From contig JAFTRV010000003.1 in assembly GCA_017462065.1 (NCBI GenBank), positions 1 to 50,600 of the forward strand: a stretch of DNA of 50,600 nt. The letters run 5' to 3'. The position numbers were made by a program, and so were the translations under genes. This DNA is from Bacteroidaceae bacterium. GTDB lineage: Bacteria > Bacteroidota > Bacteroidia > Bacteroidales > Bacteroidaceae. Positions 43,186 through 50,600 of this stretch are shown piece after piece. The notes under the pieces were generated by a model that was not told where the DNA came from, ran no database searches, and saw only the letters and a program-made list of their open reading frames with translations. Position 1 is the stretch's first letter; each line of letters starts with the position of its first letter.

Positions 43186-44853
43186 ATGAAAAGGGGGCTT
43201 CTGCTTTTTATATTGCTCTTCTCGTTAGGCACGCTCTTTGCCGCAAAGGTGCCAAAGGCTGTCGCTAAAGGCCTGCAGTCGGTCGCTACTGTCGTGACAT
43301 ACAAGAACGGCGTGCTGAAAGCGAGCGGCAATGCTCTCTTTGTAGGCGGCGGAGACCTTTTGGCATCGACCGGGATATTCATCGGTGCCGACAGTGCTGT
43401 GGTTATCGACAGCAAGGGCAAGGCGCGCCCCGTAAAGTATATTGTAGGCATAAACGACGTTCTTGAATGCATAAGGGTACGTGTCGCTGCCGACAAAAAG
43501 ATAAAGCCTCTCGTTGCGTCGGCCTCTAAGGTAAACGTCGGAGACGAACTTTATATGCTCACCTATGGCGTCAAGGGCAAGGGTTCGGCCAAAGAGGTGA
43601 AGGTGCTTGCCGCCGACTCGCTATACGGCAACCCGTACTACACGCTCGGCATGCGTATGCAGGAGAAGTACGTCTCGCTGCCGTTGCTCAACAGCGACGG
43701 CGAGCTTGTGGCGGTGATGCAGCATGCGTCGCAGGGCGACACGGTAAGCAGCTATGCCGTCGGGCTCTCCGTTCTGGAGTCGCTTGTCCCTACTGCGATG
43801 AACTACGGCAGGGGGTATTACGATTATGCCCGCATAGGAATACGTACGGCTCTGCCGGGCACGAAAGAGGACGCCTTGTCCTGTCTTTATATGCAGGCGA
43901 TGGCAGGCGACAGCCTTTCGTTGCTCAACACCCTGAACGACTATATGGCGGCTTTCCCCGCAAGCTACGAGGGCTATCTCTCGCTTGCCGAATACTCGGC
44001 AGTCTGCTGCAGGGACATGAAAAAGGCCGACGAGGCATGGAAAAAGGCCCTCTCGCTCACAAAGGATAAGGCCGACGTCTATTACGGAAAGGGCAAAGTG
44101 ATAGCCTCTATTGTGCAGAGCGGCGACACCGTGTCGCACAGCATGCTCTCGTACGGCAACGCCCTCAGTGCGTTGGACAAGGCGATAGAGGCAAGCCCTC
44201 TGCCGCTGTATGTGAACTACAAGGCCGACCTGCTGCGTTCAATAAAGCGTGTCGATGAGGCTATCGAGTGCTACAAGGCGGTAAAGGAGGTCACTCCCGA
44301 TGTCTATGCAAGCCTCTCGCAGTGCTATGTCGATAAAGGCTGTTTCGACGATGCTGTGGCGATGCTCGACAGTGCCGTGGCTCTTTGCGGCGAAAGCGAC
44401 AAGGCTGCCTCTTCATATATTCTGGCAAGGGGCGTGGTAAAGGTGACGGCCGAAAGATACCGTGAGGCTGTTATCGACCTCAACAGGTACGAGGAGCTTG
44501 CAGGCGGCATGCAGGACGCCGCTTTCTATTACATGCGTGAACAGGCCGAACTTAAATGCAAGATGTACCAGCAGGCGTTGAACGACATTGAGACCGCCAT
44601 ATACATAGCTCCCCAAACGACTCTCTACTACTTCGAGAAAGGCATGCTCTGCTACCGTGTCAAGCTCACGGACGAGGGCATAAGGGCTTTGGAAAAGGCA
44701 CGAGAGCTTGCTCCCGCAGCCTCCGACGTTCATTACCTCTTGGGCCGTCTTTATGTTCAGAGAGGCGACAAGGAACTGGCTAAGGAGTCTTTTGAGATAG
44801 CGCTTGAGCTTGCGCACCCCGACGCTGCGGCCCAGCTCGAGAATTTGAAATAA
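43186..44853 (+). CDS. Trypsin-fold pseudoprotease with TPR domain, exported
   Basis: This 555-residue protein begins with a signal peptide (MKRGLLLFILLFSLGTLFA). Residues about 25-210 follow the beta pattern of a trypsin-like domain (ASGNALFVGGGDLLAST, VGDELYMLTYG, LPLLNSDGELVAVMQ). The triad is absent: the histidine segment reads STGIFIGA, the aspartate region LECIRVRV, and the GNSGGP serine motif is replaced by LNSDGE. It is probably a non-catalytic binding domain. Residues about 250-555 contain six or more TPR-like units (for example ARGVVKVTAERYREAVIDLN and HYLLGRLYVQRGDKELAKES). It follows rlmB by four bases and was not recognised as a named family. Confidence 0.7.
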   Translation: MKRGLLLFILLFSLGTLFAAKVPKAVAKGLQSVATVVTYKNGVLKASGNALFVGGGDLLASTGIFIGADSAVVIDSKGKARPVKYIVGINDVLECIRVRVAADKKIKPLVASASKVNVGDELYMLTYGVKGKGSAKEVKVLAADSLYGNPYYTLGMRMQEKYVSLPLLNSDGELVAVMQHASQGDTVSSYAVGLSVLESLVPTAMNYGRGYYDYARIGIRTALPGTKEDALSCLYMQAMAGDSLSLLNTLNDYMAAFPASYEGYLSLAEYSAVCCRDMKKADEAWKKALSLTKDKADVYYGKGKVIASIVQSGDTVSHSMLSYGNALSALDKAIEASPLPLYVNYKADLLRSIKRVDEAIECYKAVKEVTPDVYASLSQCYVDKGCFDDAVAMLDSAVALCGESDKAASSYILARGVVKVTAERYREAVIDLNRYEELAGGMQDAAFYYMREQAELKCKMYQQALNDIETAIYIAPQTTLYYFEKGMLCYRVKLTDEGIRALEKARELAPAASDVHYLLGRLYVQRGDKELAKESFEIALELAHPDAAAQLENLK

Positions 44854-44866
44854 AACCCTCGCTCCA

Positions 44867-46501
44867 ATGAAAAAGTTACAGGCTAACATCGTTGCTCTTG
44901 TCATGCTTCTTGGCATTGTGCTGCCGGGAAGGCTTTGTGCCAATGATGTGTCTGTAGCTTTGCCCGACAGCTCTTCCCTTGAGGTAGAATACAAGGCGGG
45001 CCTTGAAGCGTATAAGGCTGCCGACTACAAAGAGGCTGTCCGCCGGTGGAAAAAGGCCGCTAAGAAGGGGCATGCGGGGGCGCAGTGCAATCTTGGCGCA
45101 TGCTATTCTAAGGGGCTCGGCGTCGAAGTGAACCAAAAGAAGGCTGCCGACTGGTATGGCAAGTCCGCCATGCAGGGAAACAGCATGGCGCAGTCTAATC
45201 TCGGCAACTGTTATCTTAGCGGCAACGGCGTAAGCCAGAACTTCGAGGAGGCCGTGAAATGGTATATTCTTGCTGCCGAGCAGGGAAATCTCCAGGCTAT
45301 AACAAGCCTCGGCGTCTGTTACAAGCTCGGCGAGGGTACGGAGCTTAGCCCCGAAAAGGCTTTCGACTGCTTCAAGAAGGCGGCGTTCAAGGGCTATCCC
45401 AACGCTCAGAACGAGCTTGGCGACTGTTTTTATGGAGGCATAGGGGTAAGGCAGGATTTCTCTAAGGCGCTCTATTGGTATGGCGAGGCTGCGAAGAGGG
45501 GCGTGGTAGCGGCGCAGAGAAGCCTTGCTATATGCTACGAGAACGGCGACGGCTGTGTCGCCGACAGGACTAAGGCCGTGGAGTGGTACCGCAAGGCGGC
45601 GGAGGCGGGCGATGCGCAGTCACAGTACTACCTTGCCGATATTCTGCTTGCCGAGGGCAAGAGTACCGAAGCGGCAGAGTGGCTTAAGAAGTCTGCCCGC
45701 AAGGGCAATGCCGATGCGCAGTATCTCCTGGCATGCTGTTACTTCTCGGGCGACGGCGTGCAGCAGGACTACCGAATGGCGTATGTGTGGTTCAGGTCCG
45801 CTTCGGACAAGGGCGACGCCGACGCCAAATGCCAGCTCGCCGGCTGTTACTATTCGGGCAGGGGCGTTAGCGCCGACGTTGAAAAGGCTGTGGAGCTCTA
45901 TTTCGAGGCGGCTGAGCAGGGCTCTGCCGACGCTCAGTATTTCCTTGCTGAGTCATACTTCAACGGAGCGGGCGTCGAGCATTCGATGGAAGAGGCGTAC
46001 GACTGGTACTGCAAAGCTGCTGAGCAGGAACACCCCGACGCTATAAATAATCTTGCGGCGTTCTACTACGAAGGCTATGTAGTGGAAAAGAACGACTCGA
46101 TAGCCGTGGAGCTTTTTACAATGGCTGCCGAGCTTGGCAACGCCGAAGCGCAGAACAACCTTGCCAACTGCCTTATGCTCGGGCATGGGGTGGAGAAGGA
46201 CTGCCTTAAGGCGGCAAGGTGGTTCATAAGAGCCGCCGAGCAGGGCAACGTGAATGCTCAGTATAAGCTCGGCGTGTTGTACTATAAGGGAATGGGCGTG
46301 CAGCAGAACTACCCCGAAGCGGTAATGTGGTACCGCAAGGCTGCTGCGAACGGTCACCCCTCGGCGCAATATGACCTCGGTGTCTGCTATTACAACGGGC
46401 AGGGCGTCGAGAGGGATAGGAACGAAGCCGTAAAATGGTGGAAAGAGTCCGCCAAGCAGGGCGACGAGAACGCCCGCAAGGCGTTGAGAGATATGAAGTG
46501 A
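44867..46501 (+). CDS. Exported Sel1-repeat protein (13 repeats)
   Basis: This 544-residue protein has a signal peptide ending near RLCAN (residue 26) and then 13 consecutive Sel1-like repeats of about 36 residues, each following A-x-x-x-L-(A/G)-x-x-Y-x-x-G-x-G-V with a KAxxWYxKAAExG second half. Repeat 6 is shortened to about 32 residues (ADILLAEGKSTEAAEWLKKS). A half repeat precedes the array and a short basic tail follows. Sel1 repeats form alpha solenoids that mediate protein contacts. Several cysteines recur at the same repeat position (for example LGxCY). The gene lies 13 bases after the TPR protein, and both may act together in the periplasm. Confidence 0.85.
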   Translation: MKKLQANIVALVMLLGIVLPGRLCANDVSVALPDSSSLEVEYKAGLEAYKAADYKEAVRRWKKAAKKGHAGAQCNLGACYSKGLGVEVNQKKAADWYGKSAMQGNSMAQSNLGNCYLSGNGVSQNFEEAVKWYILAAEQGNLQAITSLGVCYKLGEGTELSPEKAFDCFKKAAFKGYPNAQNELGDCFYGGIGVRQDFSKALYWYGEAAKRGVVAAQRSLAICYENGDGCVADRTKAVEWYRKAAEAGDAQSQYYLADILLAEGKSTEAAEWLKKSARKGNADAQYLLACCYFSGDGVQQDYRMAYVWFRSASDKGDADAKCQLAGCYYSGRGVSADVEKAVELYFEAAEQGSADAQYFLAESYFNGAGVEHSMEEAYDWYCKAAEQEHPDAINNLAAFYYEGYVVEKNDSIAVELFTMAAELGNAEAQNNLANCLMLGHGVEKDCLKAARWFIRAAEQGNVNAQYKLGVLYYKGMGVQQNYPEAVMWYRKAAANGHPSAQYDLGVCYYNGQGVERDRNEAVKWWKESAKQGDENARKALRDMK

Positions 46502-46504
46502 TGT

Positions 46505-46553
46505 TTAACGATTAACGATTAACGATTAGCGATTAACGATTAATGATTAGCGA
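46505..46553. repeat. Seven-copy heptamer tandem repeat
   Basis: Seven tandem copies of TTARYGA (TTAACGA four times, TTAGCGA twice, TTAATGA once) fill 49 bases just after the Sel1 gene and upstream of the PEGA/FISUMP gene. Similar words recur at 48350-48550. Confidence 0.9.
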
Positions 46554-46565
46554 GGACTACCTTAG

Positions 46566-46593
46566 TTGCCTTACCAACCTTAATATAAAATTG
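46566..46593 (+). promoter_or_regulatory. Weak promoter candidate for the PEGA/FISUMP gene
   Basis: TTG at 46566-46568 and TAAAATTG at 46586-46593 (one mismatch to TAnnTTTG) are spaced by 17 bases. The TTG lies inside CCTTAGTTGCCTTA, a word repeated in inverted form near 48376. The heptamer array sits immediately upstream. Confidence 0.4.
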
Positions 46594-46607
46594 CAATTAA
46601 CAATATT

Positions 46608-48269
46608 ATGAAAAAACACCTTATTATATTATTGTCATTATTGATTGCATCAACTGCGATGTCTCAGCAGTTGCAGAGTTTCTCTGTGGTGAGCTTTAGC
46701 GAGCGTCCTTTCGACACGGCGGCCAATGACGAGCGGTACAAGGAATATGACGGCAACGGCGAGCTGTTCTCGATAATAAAGCTCGTCTCAAAAACGGCCG
46801 ACGACGACCTTCGTGCCTATGATTTCGACTTCGGCCTTTGCGAGCATCGTGTAAAGACCGTCAATGACGAGGTGTGGGTATATGTTCAGCGTAACGCCAT
46901 GCACGTTGCCATAAAGCGTGCAGGCTACAAAACAGTCAAGCATGAGCTGAACACCACCGTCCAGCCGGGCAAGGTCTATGAGATGGTGCTTCAGGCATCC
47001 CCTAAGGAAGTATATTACCAGTTCCTTGTATTCGAGATAACCCCTGCCGACTCCGAGGCTTTGATAACCTTCAAGCCCGAGGGCGGCGGCGATGATTACA
47101 AGCCCTTCGGCAACGGCAAGGTCGATGCCGGCGGCCGTTCTGCCATGAGCCTTGAACTTGGCAAGTACGTTTATAAGATATTCTCTGCCAACTACCATGC
47201 GACCGAGGGCATAGTAACGCTTGAGACTCCCAATGAAAAGCATGTCGAGAAGATAGAACTCCGCCCCAACTTTGCCAATGTGGCGTTGAATGCCCAGAGC
47301 GGTGTCGATATTTATATCAACGAAGCGAAGAAGGGCACAGGCTCATGGAACGGCAAGCTCTCTCCCGGCACATACAGAGTAGAGTGCCGCAAGGACAAGC
47401 ACAAGAGCAGCGTTGAGACAATAACCGTAGAGGCAGGCAAGGATATGACCCTGCGGCTTCAGTCCCCCTCTCCCATTACAGGCATGCTCTCATTGAATTC
47501 TACCCCTTTGGGTGCTAAGATTGTCATTGACGGCAAGCAGCATGGCGAGACTCCCGACTTTGTCGAGGGGCTGCTAATAGGCGAGCATAAGGTGGAACTG
47601 ACCTATCCCGGCTACGGAAAAGAGACCTTGACGGTAACGATAGAGGAGAACGCTACGGCTGAGTATAATATTGAGTTGAAGAAATCCTCTTCGCAAAAGT
47701 CGTCATCTTCATCTACAGGCGTGTCCGGCGGCCATGAGTATGTCGATTTAGGCTTGCCGAGCGGTCTTAAATGGGCTGCATGCAATGTAGGTGCAAGCAA
47801 GCCCGAGGAATACGGCGATTACTTCGCTTGGGGCGAGACATCGCCCAAGAGCAGCTATGATACCGGCAACAGCGTTACATACGGTAAGAGCATGGGCGAC
47901 ATAAGCGGCGACGCCCGGTACGATGCCGCCCGTGCGAATTGGGGCGGCAGTTGGCGACTGCCAACCAAAGCCGAATTCGCAGAGTTGCTCAATAGAAAAA
48001 ATTGTAAATGGAAATGGACTACTCAGAACGGCGTGAACGGCTACAAGGTCACAAGCAAAAGGAACGGCAACAGCATCTTCCTTCCGGCTGCGGGCTGCCG
48101 TCGCGGCTCGTCGCTCAGCAGCGAAGGGTCAAGCGGTTACTACTGGAGTTCGACTCCGCGCGAGAGCGGTGGCTACTACTCGTACTACCTGTACTTCTAC
48201 AGTGGCTACCACAGCACTTATTGGTTCGACCGTCGCAACGGGCGAAGCGTGCGCCCTGTCTCAGAATAA
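46608..48269 (+). CDS. Exported PEGA-FISUMP domain protein
   Basis: This 553-residue protein has a signal peptide ending near AMSQQ (residue 20), a beta-rich N-terminal region, and two PEGA-like domains (about 220-290 and 290-365; the second reads GAKIVIDGKQHGETP and EHKVELTYPGYG). A serine-rich linker (about 366-376) follows. The C-terminal FISUMP domain starts GHEYVDLGLPSGLKWAACNVG and ends NGRSVRPV. The FISUMP/DUF1566-type domain has a C-type-lectin-related fold, and close relatives in Bacteroidales are targets of diversity-generating retroelements. The last 35 residues are very rich in Tyr and Ser. It lies alone between repeat-rich noncoding blocks. Role unknown; probably envelope binding. 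Confidence 0.8.
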   Translation: MKKHLIILLSLLIASTAMSQQLQSFSVVSFSERPFDTAANDERYKEYDGNGELFSIIKLVSKTADDDLRAYDFDFGLCEHRVKTVNDEVWVYVQRNAMHVAIKRAGYKTVKHELNTTVQPGKVYEMVLQASPKEVYYQFLVFEITPADSEALITFKPEGGGDDYKPFGNGKVDAGGRSAMSLELGKYVYKIFSANYHATEGIVTLETPNEKHVEKIELRPNFANVALNAQSGVDIYINEAKKGTGSWNGKLSPGTYRVECRKDKHKSSVETITVEAGKDMTLRLQSPSPITGMLSLNSTPLGAKIVIDGKQHGETPDFVEGLLIGEHKVELTYPGYGKETLTVTIEENATAEYNIELKKSSSQKSSSSSTGVSGGHEYVDLGLPSGLKWAACNVGASKPEEYGDYFAWGETSPKSSYDTGNSVTYGKSMGDISGDARYDAARANWGGSWRLPTKAEFAELLNRKNCKWKWTTQNGVNGYKVTSKRNGNSIFLPAAGCRRGSSLSSEGSSGYYWSSTPRESGGYYSYYLYFYSGYHSTYWFDRRNGRSVRPVSE

Positions 48270-48667
48270 GTTGAGAGTTTAGGGTTTAGAGTTGAGAGAA
48301 TGCCGGCAGCAATTGGTCAAGCGTAGTGCCGCAACGTGGCACCGCTTGGGTTGCGATTAACGCTTAAAATTGAAATAAGGCAACTAAGGAGGCTAAGGGC
48401 AACTAAGGTGGCTTAGGTTACTATGTAGCCCTCGTTAATCATTTGAGATCCTTCACTTCACTACGTTCCGTTCGAGGATGACAAATACTCGTTAATCGCC
48501 GCCAACATTCTCTCAACCCTAAACTTTGACAACGTGCGTTAATCGCACCCCACGTGGCAACATCTTCGCCGTTGCTTCACGTGACTATTTGCTACGCACG
48601 TTATCGAAGCTAACGCTTTCAACTCTCAACTCTAAACTCTCAACTCTAAACTTACAGCCGTTCAACG
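48270..48667. repeat. Repeat-rich noncoding block between FISUMP gene and tilS
   Basis: No gene is visible in these 398 bases. GTTGAGAGTTTAGGGTTTAG type sequence at 48270-48300 recurs inverted at 48508-48528 and 48620-48652 (CTCTCAACTCTAAAC twice). GGCAACTAAGG occurs at 48377-48387 and, with a variant, again soon after; its reverse complement is upstream of the FISUMP gene. TTAATCG/GATTAACG words recur. A segment from about 48446 to 48483 resembles the GAGATCC...GAGGATGAC type of interspersed repeat. CACGTG occurs twice (about 48552 and 48579). It looks like a nest of short interspersed repeats. Confidence 0.75.
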
Positions 48668-49981
48668 TTAAACCCCTTTCCAGCTCAAACGAACAACGCT
48701 CTTGGTGTTCTTGTCCACGCAGAATGGGGCGGCGAGGCGTTCACCGACAAGCCATGCGATATTGCCTTCGGCGTCGCACACTGCAAGCTGCCGTTGTCTT
48801 TCGGCAAGGCTTCTCTTCTTGTCGGTAAGGTAGTCGCTGACAAGCTTTGTCCCGCGCATGCCGAACGGCGCGAAGCGGTCGCCGTTACGCAGGGTCCTCA
48901 GTGTCAGAGGCATACGCAGCTTGTCGTAATCGAGCGTGGCGATGTTCTTCTCTTTGGGGATTGTGCCGTCGAAGGCTGTTGCCTGAATATCCATTGAGCC
49001 AAGCACGGTGTCCGTCGTGCCGCTTTCGGGCAGCAGCAGCTCCCACTTCTGGCGTTCGCGCAGCTCGGTTATCAGCAGCTTGCCTCGCTCCTTGACGACA
49101 GCGATGCCGTCGGCGGCTACGACCTTGCAGCCTTCGCTGCCGATGGATGTAATGATATTCTCAACCTGAGTGCTGTTGAAGCCGTAGGGCGACAGTATCT
49201 CGTGCAGCAGCGTAGCCGGGGCGACCTCTCTCATCAACGACGCAATGTCAATGCTGTTGCCCTCCTTTACACGCTCCTCGGCCTCTTCAATAGCCTTGCG
49301 GTATATCTTTTCCGCCTCGCCTACCATGTATGCCGTCGATGCGAGGCTCTCTTTTATTGACGGGTTTATCTCGCCGAGCTTGGGAATGACTTCGAGCCTT
49401 ATCTTGTTGCGGGTATAGTCGCATGTGAGGTTGGTGCTGTCGGTAACGAACGGCTCTTCTCTGTGTTGCAGGTAATCGACAATCTCTTCACGCCCCACGC
49501 AAAGCAAGGGGCGTACGATGTGGCCGTTCTTGGGCTGTATGCCTCTAAGCCCCTTTATTCCTGTGCCTCGAATGAGGTTTAGCAGCAGTGTCTCGGCGGA
49601 ATCGTCCCTGTGGTGGGCGACGGCTATGGCGTCGAAGCCTCTCTCTCTCCTGAGCTTCTCGAAAAGCCCGTACCGCAGCTGCCGTGCAGCCATCTCAATG
49701 GATATGCCATTCTCCTTCGCATACGAGAGCGTGTCGAACTCCTCGACAAACAGGCTCACGCCGAGGCGGCCGCATAGCTCACGTACGAACAGCTCGTCTC
49801 TGTAGCTCTCCTCGCCACGCAGATGAAAGTTACAATGCACCGCCTCGCAGCGGTAGCCTAAGCTCAGCAACACGTGCAACAGGGCTACAGAGTCCGCTCC
49901 TCCGCTAAGCGCTACAAGCAGGCTGCTTTGCCTGTCAAAAAGCTTGTGCTTCTCTATGTAATTCTCTACTTTGTATTTCAT
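48668..49981 (-). CDS. tilS: tRNA(Ile)-lysidine synthetase
   Basis: TilS adds lysine to C34 of tRNA-Ile(CAU), so that AUA is read as isoleucine; it is essential. The 437-residue protein has the N-type PP-loop ALSGGADSVALLH near residue 25, the HCNFHLRGEESYRDE segment, HHRDDSAETLLLNLIRGTG near 120, and the C-terminal TilS substrate-binding domains, ending with SWKGV. It is a single minus-strand gene with its own upstream promoter. The end lies immediately beside the repeat block, with no obvious terminator. Confidence 0.94.
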   Translation of the reverse strand: MKYKVENYIEKHKLFDRQSSLLVALSGGADSVALLHVLLSLGYRCEAVHCNFHLRGEESYRDELFVRELCGRLGVSLFVEEFDTLSYAKENGISIEMAARQLRYGLFEKLRRERGFDAIAVAHHRDDSAETLLLNLIRGTGIKGLRGIQPKNGHIVRPLLCVGREEIVDYLQHREEPFVTDSTNLTCDYTRNKIRLEVIPKLGEINPSIKESLASTAYMVGEAEKIYRKAIEEAEERVKEGNSIDIASLMREVAPATLLHEILSPYGFNSTQVENIITSIGSEGCKVVAADGIAVVKERGKLLITELRERQKWELLLPESGTTDTVLGSMDIQATAFDGTIPKEKNIATLDYDKLRMPLTLRTLRNGDRFAPFGMRGTKLVSDYLTDKKRSLAERQRQLAVCDAEGNIAWLVGERLAAPFCVDKNTKSVVRLSWKGV

Positions 49982-50036
49982 CGGTCAATGCGAAAGGGTT
50001 GGCAGGGGGGGTGCTTGCCGCTGCCCGATATTTTTG

Positions 50037-50044
50037 CAAATATA
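50037..50044 (-). promoter_or_regulatory. tilS promoter -7 box
   Basis: The minus strand reads TATATTTG, a perfect -7 box, 55 bases upstream of the tilS ATG. Between them, GGCAG and CTGCC (about 50001-50025) can pair as a leader hairpin. Confidence 0.6.
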
Positions 50045-50106
50045 AACCAAAACGTTGAATAATTGTTTAAAATCGGGCGGCTTAGGCAAAAAATGGCTCT
50101 CTTTGT

Positions 50107-50136
50107 TTGTTCTTCACAAAAAATGTCTTACCTTTG
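50107..50136 (+). promoter_or_regulatory. tRNA-Cys promoter
   Basis: TTG (50107-50109, in TTTG) and TACCTTTG (50129-50136) are separated by 19 bases, a near-ideal Bacteroidetes promoter 15 bases before the tRNA. Confidence 0.78.
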
Positions 50137-50151
50137 TCATCGCAAATCGCC

Positions 50152-50223
50152 GGTACCTTGGATGAGTGGCTTAGTCAGCGGTCTGCAAAACCGTGTACGG
50201 CGGTTCGAATCCGCCAGGTACCT
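50152..50223 (+). tRNA. tRNA-Cys (anticodon GCA)
   Basis: The acceptor stem GGTACCT (50152-50158) pairs with AGGTACC (50216-50222). The anticodon stem-loop is GCGGT-CTGCAAA-ACCGT with anticodon GCA, and the T arm is GGCGGTTCGAATCCGCC-like. The discriminator base is U, as expected for tRNA-Cys. CCA is not fully encoded (TCA follows). Confidence 0.95.
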
Positions 50224-50226
50224 CAT

Positions 50227-50255
50227 GGAGTCTCATTGCTGAGACTCCTTTTTTT
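50227..50255 (+). terminator. Intrinsic terminator of tRNA-Cys
   Basis: GGAGTCTCA (50227-50235) pairs perfectly with TGAGACTCC (50240-50248) around TTGC, followed by seven T. Confidence 0.92.
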
Positions 50256-50600
50256 GGCTCACCAGCAAAGTCTGGGGGGAATAGAATGTTTCATTCTTAT
50301 TGCAACTTACCCTTAGCCAGTTATCTTTTATTCTCGTTGTTGTCGTTCTATCATGTACTTTTGTTGCACAAAAGTACCAAAAAGCCTCGGCACAGGGAAG
50401 AACAGTCTGCCGGTTCTTTGCTCAGGAGTTGCCAGCAACATCCTTCGGTCAAACCGGCATTGCCATAAAAGGCTTGTCTTTGACATTCAGGGCTCCGAAG
50501 AGGCATGTTGCATTGCGTTTTAGGGAAATATAACGGCATACAACACGCTCGGTCCTCGCTTTCTCCTGAATGTCAAAGGCCTTTTATTGTGTTCTTCAAC
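50256..50600. repeat. Dyad-rich noncoding stretch at right edge
   Basis: No credible gene is seen. Three dyads stand out: GTACTTTTG/CAAAAGTAC (50355-50363 and 50369-50377); AAGAAC/GTTCTT (50398-50403 and 50413-50418); and a long one in which CTTTGACATTCAGG (50478-50491) plus TAAAAGGC (50466-50473) is complementary to 50565-50586, with four extra bases in the left arm. It resembles a noncoding interspersed repeat, cut by the window end. Confidence 0.6.

Noticed and set aside
46505-46553. CRISPR-like array
   Set aside because: Units are 7 bases, contiguous and without spacers; no cas genes are present.
50300-50533. 77-codon ORF after tRNA-Cys
   Set aside because: It runs through several dyads and has no recognisable protein features; probably noncoding repeat.

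Overview
The window looks like a chromosomal segment of a gut-type Bacteroidales bacterium, probably from a metagenome-derived assembly; I cannot name the genus. The evidence is a SusC/SusD transporter pair, many Bacteroidetes-specific families (DUF4843, DUF3127, DUF4835, BACON, FISUMP), a Rho factor with a large inserted low-complexity region, the gene order dnaN - exonuclease - coaBC - DUF4835 - recN - rlmB, and promoters of the Bacteroidetes type (a -7 box TAnnTTTG).

Layout. 165-1334 (minus): a membrane O-acyltransferase. 1647-3686: metG, interrupted by one in-frame TAG. 3775-10855: a surface-polysaccharide cluster (flippase, two GT4-like glycosyltransferases, a YfhO-type membrane protein, a GT2), preceded by a duplicated copy of the flippase 5' end. 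10878-12269: an M24B aminopeptidase, converging on a 57-codon minus-strand membrane-protein ORF. 12732-19009: nrdD-nrdG, a nitroreductase, a DUF5009-type acyltransferase, engB and a thioredoxin-fold lipoprotein lacking the CxxC motif.

19312-34001 is the main accessory unit. It holds SusC, SusD, DUF4843, a BACON-like lipoprotein, two leucine-rich-repeat lipoproteins, a subtilisin-family lipoprotein protease, a DUF1573 protein and a lipocalin-like lipoprotein. It contains no recognisable glycoside hydrolase, so I read it as a protein- or peptide-directed surface system (RagAB-like) rather than a classical polysaccharide utilisation locus.

34204-36120 is rho, converging on a DUF3127 gene whose C-terminus resembles the SSB tip. 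36730-46501 is the dnaN-exonuclease-coaBC/DUF4835-recN-rlmB run, extended by a trypsin-fold pseudoprotease with TPRs and a 13-repeat Sel1 protein. CoaBC and DUF4835 are fused in one reading frame here. 46608-48269 is a PEGA/FISUMP protein bracketed by repeat-rich noncoding DNA: a heptamer tandem array on the left and a block of inverted repeats on the right. tilS (minus), tRNA-Cys and another dyad-rich noncoding stretch close the window.

The observations most worth following up are the amber codon in metG, the CoaBC-DUF4835 fusion, the protease/LRR SusCD locus, the FISUMP protein with its possibly diversified C-terminus, and the perfect palindrome in the dnaN leader.
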